Shown piece by piece: positions 5,765 to 11,475 of a DNA stretch of 11,475 nucleotides. Positions within the stretch are counted from its first letter, which is position 1, and each line of letters starts with the position of its first letter. Under the pieces are notes generated by a model that worked only from the letters and a program-made list of their open reading frames with translations, was not told the origin of the DNA and did no database searches. The stretch spans positions 1-11,475 of the forward strand of contig JAJQBF010000014.1 in NCBI GenBank assembly GCA_021203425.1, written 5' to 3'. A program made the translations under genes and the position numbers. Source of the DNA: Clostridiales bacterium. Lineage in GTDB: Bacteria; Bacillota; Clostridia; Lachnospirales; CAG-274.

Positions 5765-6418
5765 ACTGCCCACCTCCCGATAATTTTCAGTTATAAAATC
5801 CCTCAGAAAATCATTGTCTACACAATATTTTAAAGCCTTTTTAATTGCGTCATCAAGGCTTTCGCCTTGTCTTCTGAGTTTCTCGGTTTCACCCACAAGT
5901 TTTGAATATCCTTCAAGACTTTTTGATTTTGAAAGAATTTCCGGGTTCATCTCTTCATTTATGTTAATAACCCTGACTTCAAGTTCAAGCATCTTATGTT
6001 TATCATCAATAAAGGCATCGGATAATTTTAAAACTTCCTCTTTATTATAAACTTCCTTTCCGTTGTACATTACAATAAATTGCGGAGAGGGTAATTTCAT
6101 AAGTCTTGATCTGTAAATACAGCTGCTGTCGATCAGCTTTTCATATATATAAGCCGCATAAAGAAAAAATCTCAGAGGCATATTATAATTAATTGTAGAC
6201 TGATGTTCCAGCATAACCACAAGTTTGTTATCAATAAGAAAGGGAAGGTCGTTTCGCCTTTCCATAAAAAGAACATTCTCGAGAGTTGTCTCTTCGATTT
6301 TAGTATCTTTCGGAAAAACTTTATCCTCAATAGCTCCGTAAAGCTCCAAAAATCTTTCTTTATCGCTGAAAAGTTTGCAGAATACGCTGTCTTTATATTT
6401 TCTATTTGCAGAGGTCAA
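5528..6418 (-). CDS. Rpn-family PD-(D/E)XK nuclease (transposase_31-like)
   Basis: A 296-residue protein of the Rpn/PDDEXK-transposase group. N-terminal FKxLF-like signature KYKDSVFCKLF (7-17), then the nuclease core RNDLPFLIDNKLVVMLEHQS (55-74) with D57 or D63 and E71-H-Q73 as the active-site variant typical of this family, followed by the conserved NMPLRFFLYAA (79-89). Family members are DNA endonucleases that promote recA-independent recombination, and some are reported as antiphage toxins. Residues 241-255 (GIEKGIEKGIEKGIE) are a tandem repeat, and a helical C-terminal domain follows (DGLSDEIIAKYMRIPVNKV). The start is TTG at 6418, supported by GGAGGGGAGA upstream. It lies between upp and the wecA-like gene, 20 bases from upp, and looks like an accessory arrival. 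See the internal start at 5764. Confidence 0.88.
   Translation of the reverse strand: MTSANRKYKDSVFCKLFSDKERFLELYGAIEDKVFPKDTKIEETTLENVLFMERRNDLPFLIDNKLVVMLEHQSTINYNMPLRFFLYAAYIYEKLIDSSCIYRSRLMKLPSPQFIVMYNGKEVYNKEEVLKLSDAFIDDKHKMLELEVRVININEEMNPEILSKSKSLEGYSKLVGETEKLRRQGESLDDAIKKALKYCVDNDFLRDFITENYREVGSMLKTEFNLDDAKIIWRMEGVEEGIEKGIEKGIEKGIESHENEMIKNMSEDGLSDEIIAKYMRIPVNKVKKVKDSFQTA
5656..5715 (-). repeat. 12-bp in-frame tandem repeat in the rpn gene
   Basis: Three nearly perfect copies of a 12-base unit (+ strand CAATACCCTTTT; the first copy begins CG) at 5656-5691 are followed by two degenerate copies to 5715. They encode the repeated GIEK tetrapeptide. The unit length is a multiple of three, so slippage would change protein length without a frameshift. 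Confidence 0.9.
5773..5777 (-). promoter_or_regulatory. Internal ribosome binding site inside the rpn gene
   Basis: GGAGG, within GGGAGGTGG on the - strand, sits eight bases before the ATG at 5764. It is as strong as the sites of the normal genes in this window, which is unusual inside a coding region. Confidence 0.55.
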
Positions 6419-6438
6419 GTTTTATCTCTCCCCTCCGT

Positions 6439-7065
6439 TTATTTTGTTCCGAAAAGTCTGAAACCTACATCTCCCACACCGGGAATTACATAGCCTTCTT
6501 CGTTTACATAGGGGTCAAGAGCCGCTGTGTAAATATCTACGTCCTTATGCTCCCCCTGAATTTTCTTTATAGCTTCGGGAGAAGAAATAAGGGTTATAAG
6601 TGTTATGTTGTCAATATTTCTTTCTTTGAGGAAGGTAATTGCCTGAGTGTCTGTTCCGCCTGTAGCGATAACAGGGTCAAGTATAAACACTCTTAAATTG
6701 CTTTCTTCCTTAGGCAGCTTGCAGTAATATTCTATGGGCTGCAGTGTATCGGGATCTCTGTAAATTCCTATATGTCCGGCTTTTGCCGTGGGAATAAGCC
6801 CCAAGGCTCCGTCTGCCATATTTATGCCGGTTCTTAAAATAGGCACAAAAACAACCTTGCAGGCAACTTCCTTGCCGATTGTTTTTTCATGAGGTGCTTC
6901 AACTTCAACATCTCTTAAAGGCAAATCTCTTGTTGCCTCATAAATAATAAGAGAGGCAAGCTCACTTACAAGCTCTCTGAATTCCTTGTTGCTTGTTTCT
7001 TTATCTCTGATTCGTCTGATCTTGCTCTGTACAAGAGGGTGATCTACTATAACAAGTTTTCCCAT
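6439..7065 (-). CDS. upp: Uracil phosphoribosyltransferase
   Basis: A 208-residue cytosolic enzyme converting uracil and PRPP to UMP, for pyrimidine salvage. It has the expected length and the family landmarks: FVPILRTGINMADG (73-86), the PRPP-binding loop LDPVIATGGT (129-138; most relatives have DPMLATGGS, so two conservative changes) and the uracil-binding C-terminus PGVGDVGFRLFGTK (195-208). The ATG at 7065 has AAGGAGG eight bases upstream. It follows rpiB after 29 bases with no terminator, an order shared with many Bacillota. Confidence 0.97.
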   Translation of the reverse strand: MGKLVIVDHPLVQSKIRRIRDKETSNKEFRELVSELASLIIYEATRDLPLRDVEVEAPHEKTIGKEVACKVVFVPILRTGINMADGALGLIPTAKAGHIGIYRDPDTLQPIEYYCKLPKEESNLRVFILDPVIATGGTDTQAITFLKERNIDNITLITLISSPEAIKKIQGEHKDVDIYTAALDPYVNEEGYVIPGVGDVGFRLFGTK

Positions 7066-7094
7066 TTTAAAACCTCCTTAGCTTTATTATTATA

Positions 7095-7520
7095 TTACGA
7101 CATCATATCGAGTCTTCTCTGGTGTCTTTCGATATGTGAAAATTCTGTGTTAAGCCATGCGTCTACAATTTCAAGGGCAAGCCCCGGACCTACAACTCTG
7201 CCGCCTAAGGCAAGAACATTGCTGTCATTGTGTTCTCTTGTTGCTTTTGCCGAAAAAACATCTCCGCAGAGGGCGCATCTTATTTCCTTATATCTGTTGG
7301 CGGTTATGCTTACACCAATGCCTGTTCCGCATATAAGTATGCCTTTGTCTGCTTCTCCCGAAATAATGGCTTCTGCCACTTTCTTAGCATATACGGGATA
7401 GTCAACGGATTCTTCCGAATAGGTTCCGTAGTCTTTATATTCTAAATTTTTTTCTTTAAGATAATCTATAATTACTCCCTTAAGAGCAAAGCCTGCCTGA
7501 TCACAGCCTATAGCTATCAT
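7095..7520 (-). CDS. rpiB: Ribose-5-phosphate isomerase B
   Basis: A 141-residue RpiB/LacAB-family isomerase that interconverts ribose-5-phosphate and ribulose-5-phosphate in the pentose phosphate pathway. Motifs are CDQAG (6-10), VDYP (39-42), ICGTGIGVSITANR (63-76) with the catalytic Cys64, and REHNDSNVLALGGR (95-108). I chose the ATG at 7520: AGGAG lies eight bases upstream, MIAIGCDQAG is the typical N-terminus, and this ATG overlaps the TGA of the phosphatase gene (ATGA). An ATG at 7550 would add ten residues without a ribosome binding site. Its product feeds PRPP synthesis, a substrate of the next gene, upp. Confidence 0.96.
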   Translation of the reverse strand: MIAIGCDQAGFALKGVIIDYLKEKNLEYKDYGTYSEESVDYPVYAKKVAEAIISGEADKGILICGTGIGVSITANRYKEIRCALCGDVFSAKATREHNDSNVLALGGRVVGPGLALEIVDAWLNTEFSHIERHQRRLDMMS

Positions 7521-7939
7521 GTTAATCTCTCCTTTAAAGCATAAATACATTCGATTATTTCATCAAGGCACTTAACATAGTCTTCTAAATCTCCCCCAAA
7601 GGGATCGGCAATGTCTCTGTAAGTGCCTGTTGTATATTCTTTAAGAGTAAAAACCTTGTCTCCGACAGTTTCCGAAAGAATTGCCTTATGCCTTGAAGAC
7701 ATTGTAAGAACTAAATCAGCTTTATTAATATCTTCAGGTCTGAGACTTCGTGAAAAGTGATTTTTATAAGGTATTCCCCTTTCTTCTAAAGCAAGTTCTG
7801 CGTTTCTGCTCATAGGCATATTTTCATAAGCCATAAGCCCTGCCGAAGAAAAGCTGTGTCCTTTTATAAAATATTTTGCCGCTGCTTCCGCCATAGGGCT
7901 TCGGCAGGTATTTCCCGTGCAAACAAAAATTATATTCAA
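7517..7939 (-). CDS. ywlE: Low-molecular-weight phosphatase, YwlE-like (probable protein-arginine phosphatase)
   Basis: A 140-residue LMW-PTP-fold enzyme. The P-loop is CTGNTCRS (7-14), with nucleophile C7, R13, and Thr at position 11; the general acid is D112 in ADPFGG. In Bacillus subtilis YwlE the Thr in this loop position, instead of the Ile of tyrosine phosphatases, selects for phosphoarginine, so reversal of McsB-type protein arginine phosphorylation is the likely role. The segment KVFTLKEYTTG is also YwlE-like. Translation appears to start at a TTG (7939), with GGTGA five bases upstream overlapping the end of sua5; no ATG is available near the family's N-terminus. The sua5-ywlE-rpiB order matches ywlC-ywlE-ywlF of Bacillus. 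Protein-arginine specificity is inferred. Confidence 0.92.
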   Translation of the reverse strand: MNIIFVCTGNTCRSPMAEAAAKYFIKGHSFSSAGLMAYENMPMSRNAELALEERGIPYKNHFSRSLRPEDINKADLVLTMSSRHKAILSETVGDKVFTLKEYTTGTYRDIADPFGGDLEDYVKCLDEIIECIYALKERLT

Positions 7940-7943
7940 TAAA

Positions 7944-9011
7944 TCACCTTACCTCAATTATATTATAGCCGGCAGCCTTTTTTAAACGGTTCATTATGGC
8001 AAGTCCGACGCCCCTTTCGGGAAAAGCCTTTATAAAAGCCGAACTTAGATGCATATCGTCGCAGGTTCTCAAAACCTTAAAAAGACCGGCGCCGATTGTT
8101 TCAGGACTGCTTTCATATCCCAAATCAAGAAGGGTTATGTCCGTATTTTCAAAAAAGGCTCTGTCTTCTGCCGTTGCTATAATGCCGGTTTTTTCACCGT
8201 TTGCCTTTGCTTTTTCGGCAAGCTCCGCCATATTCTTCAAAACTGTCTCTCTTTCGCCCTTTACTATTGTAATATTACAAAGAGGGGAATAATGTTTATA
8301 TTTCATTCCCGGGGCAAGAGGGCGAAGATTTTCATCTGGTTTTGTAAGAATGGTTTTGTCTATCTTAATTTCTCCTACAATTTCACAAAGCATATCAACC
8401 GTAACCGAACCGGGGCGGAGAAGAGTTATTTCATCTCCCACAGCGCTTACTATTGTGGATTCAAGCCCGAATTTGGTGTTTCCTCCGTCTATAATCATAT
8501 CGATTTTACCATTTAAATCGTTTAAAACGTGTTGAGCCGATGTGGGACTTGGTTTTCCCGATGTATTTGCGCTGGGGGCTGCTATAGGCAGCCCACAGGC
8601 TCTTATAAAGCGTCTTGCAGCAACATTTTCGGGAAATCTTACCGCAACAGTATCAAGACCTCCAGAGGTTTCAGCAGGTATAATATCCTTCTTTTTAAAT
8701 ATTATTGTAAGCGGTCCCGGCCAAAAAGCATCTATAAGCTTTTCCGCCTTGGGGCTTATTTCCGCCGCAGCCCCTTTAAGCTCCGGCAGTGAAGATATAT
8801 GAACAATAAGAGGATTATCAGAAGGTCTGCCCTTTGCCTCATAAATTTTTTTTACGGCTGTTTTGTCAAGGGCATTTGCCCCCAGACCGTAAACAGTTTC
8901 GGTAGGGAAGGCAACAAGCCCTCCCTTTTTTATTATTTCAGCTGCTTTTTCGAAGATTTTTGCCGATTTTCGAGGGTCGTTTTCGTCTATAACGCAAAAC
9001 AATGTTTCCAT
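7944..9011 (-). CDS. Threonylcarbamoyl-AMP synthase, full-length Sua5 type
   Basis: A 355-residue two-domain Sua5/YwlC protein. It makes threonylcarbamoyl-AMP from threonine, bicarbonate and ATP for the t6A37 modification of ANN-decoding tRNAs. The YrdC/TsaC domain (about 10-210) shows FPTETVYGLG (35-44), KGRPSDNPL (60-68), PSANTSGKPSPT (146-157) and STIV (185-188). The linker APGMKYKHYSP (233-243) leads to the C-terminal Sua5 domain. I set the start at the ATG at 9011, just after the SEC-C stop (9013), because METLFCVIDEN is a natural beginning; an ATG at 9074 would add 21 residues that merely read the SEC-C region in another frame. The ribosome binding site is weak (GGAG about twelve bases upstream), suggesting coupling to the SEC-C gene. 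Confidence 0.95.
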   Translation of the reverse strand: METLFCVIDENDPRKSAKIFEKAAEIIKKGGLVAFPTETVYGLGANALDKTAVKKIYEAKGRPSDNPLIVHISSLPELKGAAAEISPKAEKLIDAFWPGPLTIIFKKKDIIPAETSGGLDTVAVRFPENVAARRFIRACGLPIAAPSANTSGKPSPTSAQHVLNDLNGKIDMIIDGGNTKFGLESTIVSAVGDEITLLRPGSVTVDMLCEIVGEIKIDKTILTKPDENLRPLAPGMKYKHYSPLCNITIVKGERETVLKNMAELAEKAKANGEKTGIIATAEDRAFFENTDITLLDLGYESSPETIGAGLFKVLRTCDDMHLSSAFIKAFPERGVGLAIMNRLKKAAGYNIIEVR

Positions 9012-9012
9012 T

Positions 9013-9513
9013 TTATTTGTGCGCTCCGCAGCATTTTTTATATTTCTTTCCGCTGCCACAGGGACAGGGATCATTTCTGCCTATTTTCTTTTCCTTTACG
9101 ATTGTTCTTGAATGCTTTTGTTCCTTATAGAAAATATCAAGCTGTTCCCTTGTGTAAATATTTTCCCACTGAGGAAGGTCGTAAAGTGTCTCTGCCTTAT
9201 ATTCAACCATTTTCTTGTAAAGAGCCTCAAAGTCAAAGCTGATGTCAATTTCGCTTTCTTCGGAAAAGTCTTCCAAATTAACGGATTCGTTCAAAGCTTC
9301 GTTAATTCCGTCAATAAAACCCGTAAAGTAAACCGGAGTCATATCAAACTTTTCAGCCAGTTCTTTAACAGAACCCTTAAGACTGTTTATTTTGTTTTCA
9401 AGGAAGTATTTATAGATTTTCTGTTCTCTCGGCATATAGTCATTCCAAACTGCCGGATTAATGTTTCCCTGCTGATTATACGCCATTCTGTACCATGTTT
9501 CATATAAAGCCAT
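9013..9513 (-). CDS. SEC-C zinc-motif protein
   Basis: A 166-residue protein with a C-terminal SEC-C motif, GRNDPCPCGSGKKYKKCCG (145-163). C150, C152, C161 and C162 are the zinc ligands, the same motif found at the end of SecA. The first ~130 residues are helical and acidic, including a possible winged or helix-turn-helix-like stretch (KGSVKELAEKFDMTPVYFTG, 46-65); I do not recognise a named domain. The SEC-C motif suggests binding to ribosome, SecB-like or nucleic acid partners, but no function can be assigned. The ATG at 9513 has AGGAGG ten bases upstream. It lies between radA and sua5. Confidence 0.85.
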   Translation of the reverse strand: MALYETWYRMAYNQQGNINPAVWNDYMPREQKIYKYFLENKINSLKGSVKELAEKFDMTPVYFTGFIDGINEALNESVNLEDFSEESEIDISFDFEALYKKMVEYKAETLYDLPQWENIYTREQLDIFYKEQKHSRTIVKEKKIGRNDPCPCGSGKKYKKCCGAHK

Positions 9514-9544
9514 AATAATTTAGCCTCCTGTAAATTTGCAAATT

Positions 9545-10912
9545 CTATAATATTAGGTTTAATAATTCATTTATATTTTTTGCATACCTGACATTTGCCT
9601 TAATGTCTTTAGGTATCTCTTTAGCATTCGCCGTCGGAATAATAATATTCTTAAAGCCGAGCTTAGCGCTTTCCGTTATTCGCTTTTCACACATTGTTAC
9701 GCCTCTGAGCTCACCTGTAAGACCGATTTCACCGAAGACAACCGTTGCCGGGTCTATGGGAGCATTTCTGTAGCTTGAGGCTATTGCCGCTGCAATAACA
9801 CCGTCAAGGGCAGGCTCGGAAACTCTTATTCCGCCGGTTAAATTTATATATATATCAAAATTGCCCAATTTAAAGCATGCTCTTTTTTCCAAAACGGCAA
9901 CAAGCATAATAACCCGGTTAAAATCCGTTCCGGCTACTATTCTTCTGGGCATATCAAACGAAGTATACGAGGCAAGAGCCTGAACCTCCAAAAGTATGGG
10001 TCTGCTGCCCTCGATACAACAGGTCACGGCAGAGCCGGAAACATTCTTCGGTCTGCCGCTTAAAAGATATTCGGAAGGGTTCTTAATTTCAACAAGCCCT
10101 TTACTTGTCATATCGAAAATTCCTATTTCGTTTGTACCTCCGAAACGGTTTTTGGTACACCTGAGAATTCGTCCGGTAAAGTTTTTATCCCCCTCGAAAT
10201 TAAGCACGGTGTCAACCATATGCTCCAAAACACGGGGACCGGCAAGCTGACCGTCTTTTGTAACGTGACCTACAATTATGACGGTTATGCCGTTTTGCTT
10301 TGCCAGCTTTAAAAGTCTGTAGCCGCTTTCCCTGACCTGTGAAACAGAGCCGGGGGCGGAAGTTACCTCTTCGCAGTACATAGTTTGAATTGAATCTATT
10401 ATAACCAAATCGGGATTAACCTGATTTACGGCATTCTCAATCAGACTTAAGCTTGTTTCGCTTAAAATATACAGCCTGTCCGTTGTTATGCCCAGTCTGC
10501 AAGCCCTTAGCTTAACCTGTGAGGCAGATTCCTCACCCGAAACATAGAGGATTTTTTCGCCGGATTCTCCCAATTGTCTGCATACCTGAATAAGAAGTGT
10601 AGACTTCCCTATTCCCGGGTCGCCGCCTACAAGGGTAAAGGAGCCTTTTACAAGACCGCCGGAAAGAACCCTGTCAAGCTCTCCTATGCCTGTTTTGTTT
10701 CTTTTCGAATCAAGTTCGGAGATTCCCGATAAAATCTTAGGCTGACCGGAAGAACCTACAGGTGCAAGTCTTCCGGAAAATCTGGATTTTTCCTCCGTAA
10801 CCGTTTCTTCGGAAAGGGTGGCAAACTCACCGCAGGAAGGGCATTTTCCTAACCACTTTCCCGTTTCATAGCCACAGTTTGAGCAGACATATTTTGTTTT
10901 AACCTTGGCCAT
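9545..10912 (-). CDS. radA: DNA repair protein RadA (Sms)
   Basis: A 455-residue RecA-like DnaB-type helicase involved in branch migration and in processing recombination intermediates during repair and transformation. Domains in order: C4 zinc finger (C10, C13, C24, C27), ATPase core with Walker A GGDPGIGKST (96-105) and Walker B LVIIDSIQ (169-176), the RadA-specific KNRFG (254-258), and a C-terminal Lon-protease-like domain (about 285-455) without protease function. Length is standard. The ATG at 10912 overlaps the TAA of the gene before it (TAATG), so the two are coupled. Downstream, 31 bases separate it from the SEC-C gene. Confidence 0.98.
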   Translation of the reverse strand: MAKVKTKYVCSNCGYETGKWLGKCPSCGEFATLSEETVTEEKSRFSGRLAPVGSSGQPKILSGISELDSKRNKTGIGELDRVLSGGLVKGSFTLVGGDPGIGKSTLLIQVCRQLGESGEKILYVSGEESASQVKLRACRLGITTDRLYILSETSLSLIENAVNQVNPDLVIIDSIQTMYCEEVTSAPGSVSQVRESGYRLLKLAKQNGITVIIVGHVTKDGQLAGPRVLEHMVDTVLNFEGDKNFTGRILRCTKNRFGGTNEIGIFDMTSKGLVEIKNPSEYLLSGRPKNVSGSAVTCCIEGSRPILLEVQALASYTSFDMPRRIVAGTDFNRVIMLVAVLEKRACFKLGNFDIYINLTGGIRVSEPALDGVIAAAIASSYRNAPIDPATVVFGEIGLTGELRGVTMCEKRITESAKLGFKNIIIPTANAKEIPKDIKANVRYAKNINELLNLIL

Positions 10913-11322
10913 TATCTTCTCACAAGCTTGATTTCAACAGGTGAATCTCCCAAATCGGCTGAAAAGCTCAGCTTGCCTGCAAAACGGGCGTGGACTGTTC
11001 CTATTTTAAGTCCGTCAACGGAGAGGTCATAATTTGCATCGTCTTCAAGCTCTAATGTAAACTGCGTCTGACCCTGACCTGCTGCGCTGAATTTTGTCTT
11101 CTTGGAATCAGAAATAAAATTGAAAACAGCAGCCCCGGGAACGGTCTCCAAAACAAGCTTGCCGTTTTTGGAAAATCTCGTTACCAGATTATGGGTTCTT
11201 ACCTTATATAAATCATTATTATACTCAAAATTTTCAACCTTCAGCTTTTCGGTTCTTTCGTAGTTTCCGAAACTTATGGTATTATCATTTTCCAGTCTGA
11301 TGCCTTCATCAATTACTGCCAT
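10912..11322 (-). CDS. Conserved hypothetical beta-rich protein upstream of radA
   Basis: A 136-residue cytosolic-looking protein with no signal peptide or membrane helix. It has regular alternation of short strands (EKLKVENFEYNNDLYKVRTH; TQFTLELEDDANYDLSVDG), which suggests a beta-sandwich. Relatives in Clostridia are, as I recall, sometimes labelled 'endosialidase', but nothing here shows a glycosidase active site. The ATG at 11322 was chosen because AGGAGG lies eight bases upstream (11331-11336); the ATG at 11382 lies between the promoter and that site and would add 20 uncharacteristic residues. It is the first gene of the array and is coupled to radA by a TAATG overlap. Function unknown. 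Confidence 0.85.
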   Translation of the reverse strand: MAVIDEGIRLENDNTISFGNYERTEKLKVENFEYNNDLYKVRTHNLVTRFSKNGKLVLETVPGAAVFNFISDSKKTKFSAAGQGQTQFTLELEDDANYDLSVDGLKIGTVHARFAGKLSFSADLGDSPVEIKLVRR

Positions 11323-11330
11323 TTGTATTT

Positions 11331-11336
11331 CCTCCT
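11331..11336 (-). promoter_or_regulatory. Ribosome binding site that fixes the start of the first array gene
   Basis: AGGAGG on the - strand, eight bases before the ATG at 11322. It decides between that start and the ATG at 11382, which has only GTTTTGG-like sequence nearby on its upstream side. Confidence 0.8.
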
Positions 11337-11405
11337 GAAATGTGTTATTATAAGGGAGACAGCAATATATCCCCCAAAACATAATTGGTTTTTCTTTATA
11401 ATACG

Positions 11406-11414
11406 ATTATACCA
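11406..11414 (-). promoter_or_regulatory. Extended -10 promoter element ahead of the radA array
   Basis: TGGTATAAT on the - strand is a perfect extended -10 sequence (TGnTATAAT) in a very AT-rich stretch, about 84 bases before the first start codon. No good -35 lies at 17 bases. The nearest candidate, TTTACA at 11435-11440, is 23 bases away and too far. An extended -10 can act without one. The leader contains no clear riboswitch. Confidence 0.6.
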
Positions 11415-11475
11415 AATATTTTGTTTTTTGTTTATGTAAATTTTTTAAATTTTAAAAATTAATTGGATATTTTTT

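Noticed and set aside
7521..7550. Longer RpiB starting at 7550
   Set aside because: There is no ribosome binding site there. The ATG at 7520 has AGGAG at eight bases and gives the family's usual N-terminus.
9012..9074. Longer Sua5 N-terminus starting at 9074
   Set aside because: The extra 21 residues read the SEC-C coding end in another frame, and the family's N-terminus fits the ATG at 9011.

Overview
The window looks like a chromosomal segment of an AT-rich member of the Bacillota, most likely class Clostridia. The evidence is strong AGGAGG-type ribosome binding sites, TTG alternative starts, and a gene order (sua5, ywlE-like phosphatase, rpiB, upp, then a WecA/TagO-type transferase) that is typical of that phylum. 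No species is claimed. One small gene (9-299) is on the + strand. Everything else lies on the - strand and reads from 11322 down to 358 as one long, tightly packed array with many ATGA or TAATG overlaps. It is closed by a perfect 13-bp hairpin at 311-354 that also ends the convergent + strand gene. The best promoter candidate is an extended -10 at 11406-11414.

Housekeeping part, in transcription order: an unrecognised 136-aa beta-rich protein; RadA (recombination and repair); a SEC-C protein; Sua5/TsaC-type threonylcarbamoyl-AMP synthase (tRNA t6A); a YwlE-like phosphatase with the Thr residue associated with arginine-phosphatase activity; ribose-5-phosphate isomerase B; uracil phosphoribosyltransferase; a polyprenyl-phosphate sugar-1-phosphate transferase (WecA/TagO family); a class I/II aminotransferase; and, last, an NfeD/SPFH membrane-microdomain pair.

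Accessory part: two suspected toxin or defence-like modules sit inside this array. (1) An Rpn-type PD-(D/E)XK nuclease lies between upp and the wecA-like gene. Its 3' third holds an in-frame ATG (5764) behind an excellent internal ribosome binding site, as expected for an intragenic inhibitor of the RpnS kind, and that part also carries a 12-bp tandem repeat. (2) A HipA/CtkA-like kinase gene and its small partner gene lie after the aminotransferase. The small partner has its own ribosome binding site and start, but it is also fused in frame to the 3' end of the aminotransferase, which seems to have lost its own stop.

The most unusual object is at about 1938-2336. The kinase gene is cut near codon 229 by roughly 400 bp made of two tandem copies, about 88% identical by eye, of a ~200-bp palindromic unit. 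Each unit is closed by an ACTATA/TATAGT terminal stem and contains several internal hairpins. Several differences between the copies keep base pairing only as G-U wobbles in an RNA read from the - strand, so the unit may act as a structured RNA. It has no protein gene of its own and I do not recognise its family.
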